From: Exiguobacterium antarcticum DSM 14480 | GTDB lineage: Bacteria > Bacillota > Bacilli > Exiguobacteriales > Exiguobacteriaceae | Reading direction: 5' to 3' | DNA: 64,000 bases | NCBI RefSeq assembly: GCF_000685865.1 | Contig: NZ_JMKS01000001.1 | Span: forward strand, 1 to 64,000 | Shown here: in pieces, positions 25,073 through 33,323 of the stretch | Layout of the letters: every line of letters begins with the position of its first letter | Numbering within the stretch: position 1 is the stretch's first letter | The notes under the pieces: generated by a model | What the model saw: the letters and a program-made list of their open reading frames with translations, nothing else | What the model was told of the DNA's origin: nothing | Databases searched by the model: none | Position numbers and translations under genes: made by a program

Positions 25073-25864
25073 TTAAATAGGTTGGCTTTTTTTCAAGTGC
25101 GAACGTGGTGCCGTCGCTCGGTACCAGTGATAACAAAGGATGATAATCAAGACAAGGTCCACCAAGTCGCCGCCATAATACATCAACCGTGCTCCGGCTT
25201 CTGCTTCCGACCGGATGACGCCACCCGGTGGATACGCATAGATGTATTTCGACAAGACTTTGTGTCCGGCTAATGCCAAAACAAGAACGATGGCCCGGTA
25301 CCAATAGCTGAATCGATGCGGCGTCACATCCATATAAATCATCGAGATCGTAAATAAGTATCCTGCTCCAAATACATGAAGATGAATCAACACGTAAAGC
25401 GCCAGCGACTCATGCATCATCGGATAGAGCGGGGTCATGTAGAGCAGGTACAGCCCGCCGATATTCAGCAGCGCAGCTGTCGCAGGATTCGTCAGTAATC
25501 GAAGCGGACGACTGTTTAAGAAACGGGTCACGCGTCTCGCAACCGGTACAGACAGAGTCCGTAAGAGTAACGTCATCGGTTTTGCACAGACCAGCAAAAG
25601 CGGTGCCAACATGCCTAGCAACAAGTGACCGAGCATATGCCCCGGAAAACTGTGATGGGCAAACTCCGCCAATGGACCGACGACAGCAACGGCTCCAACA
25701 AATATGCCACTGATCCAAAAAACAGCTCGATACATCGGCCACTTTTGATAACGCCGGCTCGTCCAGTGAGCTGCAAGCGGATAGAGAACGAAAAGGAATA
25801 GCACGAATAGCATCATGATCCCCTCCATGCTATTCCCACTCATCTGCGTATGCGAATGGTTCAC
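25073..25864 (-). CDS. ctaG: CtaG-type cytochrome c oxidase assembly factor
   Basis: About 263 residues and seven hydrophobic helices, matching the Caa3_CtaG family needed for CuA/caa3 oxidase formation. Conserved features are 'HHSFPGHMLGHLLLGMLAPLLLV' and the His-rich helices, with 'GGDLVDLVLIIILCY' near the end. The preceding gene's stop overlaps a GTG at 25870 (GTGA); a second GTG at 25864 has better spacing to GGAGGAG and is chosen. It is co-transcribed with the DUF2243 gene, a common pairing. No oxidase subunit gene is in the window. Confidence 0.87.
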   Translation of the reverse strand: MNHSHTQMSGNSMEGIMMLFVLFLFVLYPLAAHWTSRRYQKWPMYRAVFWISGIFVGAVAVVGPLAEFAHHSFPGHMLGHLLLGMLAPLLLVCAKPMTLLLRTLSVPVARRVTRFLNSRPLRLLTNPATAALLNIGGLYLLYMTPLYPMMHESLALYVLIHLHVFGAGYLFTISMIYMDVTPHRFSYWYRAIVLVLALAGHKVLSKYIYAYPPGGVIRSEAEAGARLMYYGGDLVDLVLIIILCYHWYRATAPRSHLKKSQPI

Positions 25865-25866
25865 CG

Positions 25867-26316
25867 TCACTCCTCCTCCATACGACGATTCGTTTTCATG
25901 AACAGCACCAACCCGAGACATAAAATCAGGGTCGCACTCGTATTCCAGATGATGTCATACGGTAAGATGTCGACCTCATAGCGGATTTGGTGCAATCGAA
26001 ACACTTTATGTTGGACCAAACCGTCGTACAGTTGGAAAACACCGACACCGATCAACACCCCGCTGATCCATCGCATTAACCAAAATGTTTGACGCCGCCG
26101 TAAATCTGCTACAAGGAATAAGGCGGCAACGGTCGCGAACCAACTAAAGGCATGAAACAATCCGTCTGAAAACAATCCGACGGACGTCGTCGACTTGTCA
26201 TAAAAATGGTGCCAACCTAGTAACTGATGAAACATCACTTCGTCTAAAAAGGCGATTAAACCCAATCCAAACAAAAAGCCTGATCCGAGATTTCGTCTTG
26301 CATATGTACGTGTCAT
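25867..26316 (-). CDS. DUF2243 membrane protein
   Basis: A 149-residue protein with four hydrophobic helices and the DUF2243 hallmarks 'FLDEVMFHQLLGWHH' and 'GVFQLYDGLVQHKVFRLHQIR'. These His-rich helices suggest metal or heme contact. The gene commonly neighbours ctaG, as here with a four-base overlap. GGGGTGGGGTG lies before ATG 26316. Role unknown. Confidence 0.82.
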   Translation of the reverse strand: MTRTYARRNLGSGFLFGLGLIAFLDEVMFHQLLGWHHFYDKSTTSVGLFSDGLFHAFSWFATVAALFLVADLRRRQTFWLMRWISGVLIGVGVFQLYDGLVQHKVFRLHQIRYEVDILPYDIIWNTSATLILCLGLVLFMKTNRRMEEE

Positions 26317-26395
26317 GAACACCCCACCCCTTCTTCATTTTTTCACCAACACATGATCAGAACACTTTAAGAAAATGTTCCCTTTTCAGAACGAC

Positions 26396-26887
26396 CTAAA
26401 CACTCCCCATTTCCGTTCCGAATAAATACTTTTGACCATAAACCGCTTGAATACTACCTTCTGAATTCAGCTTAACCACTTGGTTCAAACTGATGTCGAT
26501 CACCCAGATATTGTTTTTCGCATCGACTTCCAGACCGTGCGGAGATTGAAACATGTTGCGTCCTAATGCCCGTTTGACCGCATGTGTTGTTCCATCAAAG
26601 ACAATAATCGTTGCAGCTTTAATCATCGTTTCACTGCCATAATTAACGGTCGCCCGGTGCAGATAATAGATGTCGCCGTTCGGGCCGACTGCTACCCTAC
26701 TCGCTTCACCTGCATCTTGTATGTCGTTTTCTGATTTTTGCCACAGGACTTTTCCAGAATATCGTTCGCTTGTTGCTTTGACGGGAGACGATTGTTTAAA
26801 AACAGGTTCCGTTCCACCACTCGCCCACCATGCGACGGTAAGACCGAGTGTCAGGATTGTTCCGATGACGATTGATTTCTTCCTCAT
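26396..26887 (-). pseudogene. NHL-repeat protein, probably C-terminally truncated
   Basis: A 163-residue frame with an N-terminal signal or anchor helix (about 4-22) followed by NHL-type beta-propeller repeats: 'GEASRVAVGPNGDIYYLHRA' and 'SPHGLEVDAKNNIWVIDISLNQVVKL'. NHL propellers need about six repeats (300 or more residues); this one stops after two or three, right after 'VYGQKYLFGTEMGSV'. It is therefore probably the 5' remnant of a larger gene. Start at 26887; only a weak site precedes it. Confidence 0.55.
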
Positions 26888-27003
26888 GATGTATCTCTTT
26901 TCCATGTTTGTCACAAAACAGTAACGTTCTTGACCTTTCATCAAATTGACAAAAAGTGTATATTTAAACCAACTAATTTAACAAAGGAGGCTCTCCCTGC
27001 CCC

Positions 27004-27546
27004 GTGAAACTTTTTAAAACACCGCAAACACTGGAACTTGAATGGATTCCGGAACAGGAATGGCAAAAGGTTTGTACGCAGCGCATGATCGACATACCCC
27101 ATCATCCAAACGAACAGCTCGTCGGGCTCGCTTATAATAATCAACAGCAAGTCGTCCAAGTGACACGCAATATCCAGGCAGCATTGTCTGGTTATTACGT
27201 CACGTTGCTTGAAAACCGTCAGACGAATAAAACCATCTTATCCAAACGCTCACATATGACGATCCAGCACCTGTCGACACGTCTGTTCGGTTCCGTCGAA
27301 CTGGCTGAGTTTTCATTGCTCGACATCCATGTCCGCGAAGAAGGACTCGGTGAACGAGGGCTGTTGTTAGAAGCCTTGATTCATGACATCCAAAACAAAT
27401 ATACCCATTACCGGGTCAGCGGAGATTTTACTGACATTTCCTATGGCGGACGTGTCGCAGCAGAATGTTTCACCCGGTATGGATTTACGATTGATCAGGA
27501 TCGTTTGATTTTGAAAAACTATCAGGATCGTTTGTTCGTCAGTTAA
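27004..27546 (+). CDS. putative GNAT-like acetyltransferase
   Basis: A 180-residue soluble protein. The C-terminal half (about 95-175) looks like a GNAT fold: 'AEFSLLDIHVREEGLGERGLLLEALIHDI' resembles the beta-4/acetyl-CoA loop and following helix, and 'AAECFTRYGFTID' the last strand. The N-terminal half is not recognised. The start is a GTG, 13 bases after AAAGGAGG, a rather long spacing. A PLDc_N-type small gene follows after 23 bp. Confidence 0.55.
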   Translation: MKLFKTPQTLELEWIPEQEWQKVCTQRMIDIPHHPNEQLVGLAYNNQQQVVQVTRNIQAALSGYYVTLLENRQTNKTILSKRSHMTIQHLSTRLFGSVELAEFSLLDIHVREEGLGERGLLLEALIHDIQNKYTHYRVSGDFTDISYGGRVAAECFTRYGFTIDQDRLILKNYQDRLFVS

Positions 27547-27569
27547 TTATTCGCCAGGAGGTCAGCGCA

Positions 27570-27785
27570 TTGCGTCTAAAAGATAGTCCATATGTCAAAG
27601 CTATCGTCTACACACTGGAATTCATTTTACTAATCGCATCGTATGTCGATTTATGGAACCGCCCACGGACACGCGGTCCAAAATGGGTGTGGGGCATCCT
27701 GATTTTTGTCATCAACTACTTAGGGCCCATCATTTATCTAATTTGGGGACGTCATCCGTCGACAGACCCGTCAACTTCCGACTAA
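27570..27785 (+). CDS. small membrane protein with PLDc_N-type domain
   Basis: A 71-residue protein with two hydrophobic helices and the ending 'LGPIIYLIWGR', typical of the PLDc_N family (the N-terminal helical hairpin of cardiolipin synthases, also found alone, as in B. subtilis YxlE). The start is a TTG seven bases after CAGGAGGT. It probably shares a transcript with the gene at 27004. Confidence 0.75.
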   Translation: MRLKDSPYVKAIVYTLEFILLIASYVDLWNRPRTRGPKWVWGILIFVINYLGPIIYLIWGRHPSTDPSTSD

Positions 27786-27836
27786 AAAAGTGTCATCCGT
27801 TTGCCTGACGATTCAGGAAAAAGGGATGACACTTTT
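27784..27836 (+). terminator. terminator
   Basis: AAAAGTGTCATCC pairs with GGATGACACTTTT around a 26-base loop. Confidence 0.7.
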
Positions 27837-27961
27837 GTGTTGAACTCAAGTGGTAGGAGATCCACCGATTTTATGTTAATTTGAGTATAAGAAACCGCTT
27901 GCTTTTAGTCGGCGGGTACTATTATTTAACCGTTTATACGGTGACAGAAAAGAGGGATCTG

Positions 27962-28387
27962 ATGACATCACACCTATCCACTCCATCCTACCGTCATTGG
28001 CTGGCCATCCAAAAGCTGCATCACCGCTACATGAAGGAAGTCAACGCCGTCTTAAAGGACTGGGGCTTATCAAAATCGCAGTTCGACATGCTTGATACCC
28101 TCTACCGAGAACAGAGTGCGACCCAAAAATCACTGGAAACGACACTCGAACTGTCGAGTGGTGCCATCTCGCAAACCTTAAAAAAACTATTCGAACTTCA
28201 CCTCATCACCCGCAAACGAATCGACCGGGAAAAACGCCTTGTCCTGACACCGTCCGGCGAAACCATCGTCGAAGAGTCAACACCGCTCGTCGAGGTCATT
28301 CATGAACAATACTTTAAACAATTCTCGATGGACGATCACGAATCATTCGACCGCCTGCTCCATAAGATGCAGAGCAATCATTTTTAA
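27962..28387 (+). CDS. MarR family transcriptional regulator
   Basis: A 141-residue regulator with the MarR winged helix: 'LSKSQFDMLDTLYREQSATQKSLETTLELSSGAISQTLKKL' for the recognition helix and 'LITRKRIDREKRLVLTPSGE' for the wing. Flanking helices form the dimer interface. No conserved cysteine suggests redox sensing. The start at 27962 is set by AGAGGGATCTG. No target gene is obvious next to it; the following gene is on the other strand. Confidence 0.88.
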   Translation: MTSHLSTPSYRHWLAIQKLHHRYMKEVNAVLKDWGLSKSQFDMLDTLYREQSATQKSLETTLELSSGAISQTLKKLFELHLITRKRIDREKRLVLTPSGETIVEESTPLVEVIHEQYFKQFSMDDHESFDRLLHKMQSNHF

Positions 28388-28406
28388 TGACTGGATGCGA
28401 TTGTTT

Positions 28407-28736
28407 TTACCGTTCCGCATTCGGCAGACCGTCTTCGTCGATCACATAAAGTTCGATGACTTGACCGTCTCGTAAACGATACGTCATGTATTGATTCTGT
28501 TTCAGCGGTAACACATCCGCACGGACCGCCACAGCATAACGTTTGTCTTTGGCCCGATGCTTGTCGTTATAATAGGATTTGACGACGATTGGTTCACTTG
28601 TTCCATAGGTCCGTTCGACATGCTCCACGACCTGGCGCATGACTTCCTGTTCGTACGCACGGTCGTATCGCGTTATGTACACATACGACGCAGCTGCCAC
28701 CAGGACAAGACAGACGATCCACATCAGTTTTTTCAT
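28407..28736 (-). CDS. membrane-anchored hypothetical protein, 109 aa
   Basis: An N-terminal hydrophobic helix (about 4-22) anchors or exports the protein; the rest is a charged ~85-residue domain with a beta-rich pattern. AAAGGTGAG lies before the ATG. No family recognised. Confidence 0.6.
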   Translation of the reverse strand: MKKLMWIVCLVLVAAASYVYITRYDRAYEQEVMRQVVEHVERTYGTSEPIVVKSYYNDKHRAKDKRYAVAVRADVLPLKQNQYMTYRLRDGQVIELYVIDEDGLPNAER

Positions 28737-28788
28737 GCTAAGATCTCACCTTTCTCATACTCTACTTTTTTATAAAGGAGCGCTGCCG

Positions 28789-29160
28789 ATGATTTTGCGT
28801 CACTTCACCCACCGCCGGCATCTAAAAGCCATCGTCACCCGCGGCGGACTATCCGTAAAGGATACAGCTGAACCATACTTACAGTTCGAATTTAATCCAT
28901 CTAGCGACCACTTAAAAGAGACGTTTCACAGGCTTCAGCACGTTGCTGACATTCCGTGGGACGAGACGGATACGATCACCCTTGACTTTGATTTCGTCAA
29001 GATGCAGGCCGCTGACATTGACGTCCTGGAACAGGTTGAACCGTTCCAGGGAAAAATTGCGTCTGTGTCTGCCAATGGTCCAGTCCGCTTCGTCAAAAAC
29101 TTTTTGTCGCTTGGCTATCTAACGGAAGAGTCGCGGGAACAGCTGTCTGAATACTACTGA
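28789..29160 (+). CDS. hypothetical protein, 123 aa
   Basis: A soluble 123-residue protein with a basic N-terminus ('RHFTHRRHLK') and an acidic remainder. AAAGGAG sets the ATG at 28789; the frame is open farther upstream without a ribosome binding site. The internal 'TITLDFDFVKM' suggests an alpha/beta fold. Family unknown. A terminator follows. Confidence 0.6.
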   Translation: MILRHFTHRRHLKAIVTRGGLSVKDTAEPYLQFEFNPSSDHLKETFHRLQHVADIPWDETDTITLDFDFVKMQAADIDVLEQVEPFQGKIASVSANGPVRFVKNFLSLGYLTEESREQLSEYY

Positions 29161-29169
29161 TCACACGTC

Positions 29170-29202
29170 AAGAACGGGCCAATCGTGCCTGTTCTTTTTT
29201 TG
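29170..29202. terminator. terminator
   Basis: AAGAACgGGC pairs with GCCtGTTCTT, followed by TTTTTT. It lies between convergent genes. Confidence 0.75.
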
Positions 29203-29205
29203 TCG

Positions 29206-29568
29206 TCAGCTGCGTCGGTTGTAGATAAACATCATGACTGGGAAAGTCATGACCTGAATGAAGAGGACAGACAACAAAGCTGTCATGATATTATCGATGA
29301 CGTTCCACTGGACGAGCAGCAGCATGACAAAAATATAGACGATGCTCAAGAGATATGCCATGTGACCACTTTTTCTCTTGATCTCTTCTTGGCGTTCGTC
29401 ATAGGTTTCAGCAGCTGGGAAAATCAGATCGGTCGCCAATTGACTCAAACCCGCTAATATCAGTATTATACTGAGTGGACTCGGTCCATCAAATATTGCC
29501 AAATAGTTGCCGTATAGTATTAGAACTGCGGCGAGTAAACGATTGATTATCGGCATATGTTTTATCAT
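29206..29568 (-). CDS. four-helix membrane protein paired with an Xre regulator (DUF2178-like)
   Basis: A 120-residue protein with four predicted helices (about 8-26, 30-48, 70-88, 92-115) and the charged loop 'ETYDERQEEIKRKSGH' found in DUF2178-type proteins. Its ATG overlaps the stop of the preceding small Xre-type regulator gene (ATGA). This two-gene arrangement is frequent in Firmicutes and archaea; function unknown. Confidence 0.7.
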   Translation of the reverse strand: MIKHMPIINRLLAAVLILYGNYLAIFDGPSPLSIILILAGLSQLATDLIFPAAETYDERQEEIKRKSGHMAYLLSIVYIFVMLLLVQWNVIDNIMTALLSVLFIQVMTFPVMMFIYNRRS

Positions 29569-29780
29569 ACATCGTCTCCTTTTTTCGTCGATTCGGGAAT
29601 AAAAATCGCTTCAATCGGACAATCAAATAAAGCTGCGATCGAAAACGCGAGTTCGAGTGACGGATTATACCGCTCCTTTTCAATCGAAATGACGGTCTGC
29701 CTCGAGACGCCTAACGTCTTCGCCAAGTCCCCTTGCGACCACTTACGCGCTTCACGTAAAGCCTTCACCCTGTTCTTCAT
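29565..29780 (-). CDS. small Xre-family HTH regulator (YozG-like)
   Basis: A 71-residue DNA-binding protein consisting almost only of a Cro/C1-type helix-turn-helix: 'SQGDLAKTLGVSRQTVISIEKERYNPSLELAFSIA'. It ends with 'CPIEAIFIPE', typical of this subgroup. Start ATG 29780 follows AGAGGTG. It is translationally coupled to the membrane protein downstream and probably autoregulates the pair. Confidence 0.87.
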   Translation of the reverse strand: MKNRVKALREARKWSQGDLAKTLGVSRQTVISIEKERYNPSLELAFSIAALFDCPIEAIFIPESTKKGDDV

Positions 29781-29855
29781 CCCTATCACCTCTCACTCCC
29801 AATAATAGGAAAACACTTTCCGTGTGTCAAGGTTCCTTTACATATACAGCTAAAG

Positions 29856-29886
29856 AAAAACCATTCAATCGATTTCGATTGAATGG
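29856..29886 (-). terminator. terminator of the ABC-importer operon
   Basis: CCATTCAATCG and CGATTGAATGG form a perfect 11-bp stem; on the minus strand TTTTTCTTT follows. Confidence 0.8.
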
Positions 29887-29909
29887 TGAAAGATAAAACA
29901 TAAGAAGTA

Positions 29910-30704
29910 TCAACTTCGAATCGTCCGGTACCTTGGATGGGTCGCAAGCATGGCATTTTTAATCGCCAGGACATGCGGATCCGTCGCGTCTGCAAAAGCC
30001 TTGCGGGTCGGGTACTCTCCGACGATTTGACCTTGATCTAAAATCACGAATCGGTCGCTGAGTGCCTGAGCCGCTTGGAGATCATGGGTAATGAACAGAT
30101 AGGATAGGTCATATTTGTCCTTTAATTCCCCTAACAGCGCGAGGATCAGTGCCTTGTTGACCATATCGAGACTGCTGACGGCCTCATCGAGGATGATCAG
30201 TTTCGGGTTTGTCGCAATCGCCCGGGCGATACAGATCCGTTGCAACTGCCCGCCGCTGAACTGATTCGGATATTTCGCCAAATCCGCGCGGGTCAATCCG
30301 ACCTGTTCGATCAAGGTGACCAACCGGTGCTGCAGGGCATCCGGCGCGAGACGCGTGAAATTCGTCAACGGCTCGGCAATGATTTGCCCCGCCGTCATCT
30401 TCGGATTGACCGCAGCAAACGAATCCTGAAAGACGACTTGGATGTCTTGCCGGTAATCGTTTGCTGTCGTCCGGTAAATGTCCTGTCCTTCGAACAAGAC
30501 ACGCCCTGCTGTTGGTCGTTCGAGACCAAGCAGAATCCGTCCAAGCGTACTTTTTCCGGCACCACTTTGGCCGAGCAGTCCAAGACACGTCCCGGCTTCA
30601 AGCGTCAACGAAACGTCCTGTAAGACGGTCCGTTCCGTCTGCCGCGACAGGAACCGTTGGCTGCCGTACCGGTGTGACACGTGTTCCATTTGCAGAAGGC
30701 TCAT
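29910..30704 (-). CDS. ABC transporter ATPase (OppF/NikE/CntF type)
   Basis: A 264-residue ATP-binding subunit. Walker A 'GQSGAGKST', signature 'FSGGQLQRICIARAI', Walker B 'LIILDEAVSSLD' and H-loop 'FITHD' are all present. Together with the next gene it powers the importer. Translation is coupled to the preceding ATPase by an ATGA overlap, and it is the last gene of the operon. Confidence 0.92.
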   Translation of the reverse strand: MSLLQMEHVSHRYGSQRFLSRQTERTVLQDVSLTLEAGTCLGLLGQSGAGKSTLGRILLGLERPTAGRVLFEGQDIYRTTANDYRQDIQVVFQDSFAAVNPKMTAGQIIAEPLTNFTRLAPDALQHRLVTLIEQVGLTRADLAKYPNQFSGGQLQRICIARAIATNPKLIILDEAVSSLDMVNKALILALLGELKDKYDLSYLFITHDLQAAQALSDRFVILDQGQIVGEYPTRKAFADATDPHVLAIKNAMLATHPRYRTIRS

Positions 30705-31498
30705 GCGTTCATCCCTCCTGCCTGAATCCCGTGTTGGGCCAGCAATCGTTGTGTGTACGGATGTTGCGGGCGGTCAAACAGATCAAAGACGTCCGCCCGT
30801 TCGACGATTTCCCCGTGCCGCATGACGAGAACCTGATCCGCCATCTCGGCGATGACACTTAAGTCGTGGGAAATCAATAGGATTGCCGTACCATAGGTCG
30901 CCCGGACCTTCTCGAGATAATACAACACGAGCTTTTGATTGTAGACGTCAAGCGCCGTCGTCGGTTCATCGGCAATCAGGACATGCGGGCGCAGGCAGAC
31001 GGCAAGGGCAATCATGACCCGTTGCAGCATTCCGCCGCTCAGTTCAAACGGATAGGCTTTCAAAATCCGGTCCGGCTCCTCGAGATTCACTTCCCGTAAC
31101 GCTTCGAGCGCCCGGTCCTTCGCTTCACGTTTGCTGCACCGGTCATGGGTCCGGATCGTCTCGATCAATTGATGGCCAATCGTGTAGACCGGTGTGAAAG
31201 CGCTCATCGGATTTTGCATGATGAAGGCAATTTGTCCGCCGCGGACACGCCGAAGCGTTCGGTCGGACAATGTCATCAGATTCGTCTCGTCAAGGTGAAT
31301 CTGACCCGACTGACGGATCACTTTTTCGTCCAGCAGACGCAAAAGGGCCAGGCTCGTCACTGTCTTGCCGCAACCACTTTCGCCGACGAGACCGACAATC
31401 TGACCGGCAAGAAGCGTAAACGAGACATCCCGGACGAGCGGGTTATCGTCAATGATGGTTTCGACGGTCAATCGTTCGACGGATAACACAGGTTTCAT
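30701..31498 (-). CDS. ABC transporter ATPase (OppD/NikD/CntD type)
   Basis: A 265-residue ATP-binding subunit with Walker A 'GESGCGKT', signature 'ELSGGMLQRVMIAL', Walker B 'VLIADEPTTALD' and 'LISHD'. The start at 31498 is set by AAAGGAGG; an ATG six codons upstream overlaps the permease stop. Shorter than typical OppD because it lacks the long C-terminal extension with the iron-sulfur motif, which fits nickel/metallophore-type systems. Confidence 0.92.
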   Translation of the reverse strand: MKPVLSVERLTVETIIDDNPLVRDVSFTLLAGQIVGLVGESGCGKTVTSLALLRLLDEKVIRQSGQIHLDETNLMTLSDRTLRRVRGGQIAFIMQNPMSAFTPVYTIGHQLIETIRTHDRCSKREAKDRALEALREVNLEEPDRILKAYPFELSGGMLQRVMIALAVCLRPHVLIADEPTTALDVYNQKLVLYYLEKVRATYGTAILLISHDLSVIAEMADQVLVMRHGEIVERADVFDLFDRPQHPYTQRLLAQHGIQAGGMNA

Positions 31499-31512
31499 CG
31501 TGGCGCCTCCTT

Positions 31513-32367
31513 TCATTTAGGTGGTTTCGTCACGCCGAATCGTTCCGATAACGATTCACCGAGTAAATTAAAGCTTGCGATGACGAGCATGATCATCACG
31601 CCGGGATAAATCATCAGTTCCGGATTCGTCCGGATATAGGACTTTCCTTCATGAATCATCGCACCCCATTCCGCTGCCGGAGACTGCACGCCAAGACCAA
31701 GGAACGACATCGCGGAAATATCCATGATCGCCCAGCCCATCTCGAGTGTCCCGATGACAAGCAACGGTGGCAGGATGTTCGGCAATAAGTGCGTCCGAAA
31801 GATTTTCCAGTGTGACGAGCCGTTGACTCGCGCCGCTGCAATAAAATTCTTTTCTTTGAGCGTCATGACAAGGCCGCGGAACATCCGGGCATAGTAGACC
31901 CACTGGACAAGCATCAAGGCGATGATGACCTGTTTGAGTCCCGGTCCAAAAATTCCGACGAGACCGAGGACAAGAATCAAACTCGGAAATGCCATTACCC
32001 CGTCACAAAACCGCATCAACAGTTGGTCGACCCAGCCGCCGATGTAGCCGGCCAGTGTTCCGATCAATAAGCCGATCAGCAACGATGACGCAAAAATCAG
32101 GACGGCAAATCCGAGTGACACCCGGGCGCCGTATAACAGACGCGATAACGTACAGCGGCCAAGAGGATCGGTCCCGAGCGGATATGTCCAGGACGGTTCC
32201 TGCAGTTTCACCGCCAAATTGACGAGAAACGGATCATGCGGCGCAAGCCACGGTGCGGCAAGTGCTGTGAGAAATAACAGCCCTAAAAAAGCGGAACAGC
32301 CGATCAAAATCAGCCGTTGATTCGACAAGCGGTCAAGCAGACGCGGTCGTTCAAGCGGAACATTCAT
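31513..32367 (-). CDS. ABC transporter permease (DppC/NikC type)
   Basis: A 284-residue inner-membrane permease with an N-terminal cytoplasmic stretch and about six helices. The 'YPLGTDPLGRCTLSRLLYGARVSL' segment is diagnostic for the DppC/NikC family, and the EAA-type loop has 'AARVNGSSHWKIFRTHLLPNILP'. It overlaps the partner permease gene by four bases (ATGA), so expression is coupled. Confidence 0.93.
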   Translation of the reverse strand: MNVPLERPRLLDRLSNQRLILIGCSAFLGLLFLTALAAPWLAPHDPFLVNLAVKLQEPSWTYPLGTDPLGRCTLSRLLYGARVSLGFAVLIFASSLLIGLLIGTLAGYIGGWVDQLLMRFCDGVMAFPSLILVLGLVGIFGPGLKQVIIALMLVQWVYYARMFRGLVMTLKEKNFIAAARVNGSSHWKIFRTHLLPNILPPLLVIGTLEMGWAIMDISAMSFLGLGVQSPAAEWGAMIHEGKSYIRTNPELMIYPGVMIMLVIASFNLLGESLSERFGVTKPPK

Positions 32368-33308
32368 CGTCTGTTCCCTCCTTTCCGGGCAATCCGTGGA
32401 TCGATTGCCAGTTGCAACAAGTCAACGAGCAGACTGCTGCCAATGAACAGCAAGGCGGCGAGGAAGACATACCCTTGAATGATCGGCATGTCGCGGTCAA
32501 AGATCGCTTCAATAAAATAACGGCCGAATCCCGGCCACGAGAACACGGTCTCGACGATGATCGTGCCCGTCAACAGTTTCCCGAGGTTCATCCCGAGTCC
32601 GGTCAGCATCGGCGGAATCGCGACCCGCAAGACATGTTTTCCTAAAATGATGGTTTCGCGGATGCCGCGTGTCCGGGCAAACAGGACGTACGGTTCCCGC
32701 ATCGTTTCGATGACACTCGTCCGCAGCAGCCGGGTATAAAGGGCAATCAGCGGCAACGCCAGCGTAATTGCCGGCAAAATGACGTGACTCGGACTGCCGA
32801 TCCCGCCGACCGGTAACAAATCAAGCTGGACGGCAAAAAAGAAAATCAGCAGATAGCCGAGCCAAAACGACGGAATCGATGCGCCGATGAAGGCAATCAC
32901 CCGACTCAAATGGTCAAACAAACCGTTCTTCCGAATTCCGGCGAGAAAGCCGAGCGGAATGCTGACGAAAATCGCTAACAACAGACTCGACAGCGCCAGC
33001 TGGACGGTCGCCGGCAGACGAAGCAGTACTTCGTCGAGGACAGGTTTCCCGGAAACGTACGATGTCCCGAAATCAAACTGGGCCAGCCGGACGACGGTCG
33101 TCGCGTATTGTGTCATGAACGATTGATCGAGACCAAACTCGGCCCGCTTTTGCGTCAGCACCTCTTCCGTCGGTTGGATGTGGGCGGCAGCGAGATAGGC
33201 TTCCGCCGGATCGACCGGTGACAAATGAATCATCGCCGTCAGCAGTAAAATAGCGAGGAGCAGGATCGGAATGACCGACCCGACCCGTTTCAGAATATAG
33301 ACGCTCAT
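32364..33308 (-). CDS. ABC transporter permease (DppB/NikB type)
   Basis: A 314-residue inner-membrane permease with about six helices, including the family's 'GLDQSFMTQYATTVVRLAQFDFGTSY' and 'RTSVIETMREPYVLFARTRGI' cytoplasmic loop. The start at 33308 follows AAGGAGGTG; a GTG three codons earlier is less well placed. It lies 15 bp after the binding-protein gene. Confidence 0.93.
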   Translation of the reverse strand: MSVYILKRVGSVIPILLLAILLLTAMIHLSPVDPAEAYLAAAHIQPTEEVLTQKRAEFGLDQSFMTQYATTVVRLAQFDFGTSYVSGKPVLDEVLLRLPATVQLALSSLLLAIFVSIPLGFLAGIRKNGLFDHLSRVIAFIGASIPSFWLGYLLIFFFAVQLDLLPVGGIGSPSHVILPAITLALPLIALYTRLLRTSVIETMREPYVLFARTRGIRETIILGKHVLRVAIPPMLTGLGMNLGKLLTGTIIVETVFSWPGFGRYFIEAIFDRDMPIIQGYVFLAALLFIGSSLLVDLLQLAIDPRIARKGGNRR

Positions 33309-33323
33309 TCCGTTCACCTCCTT

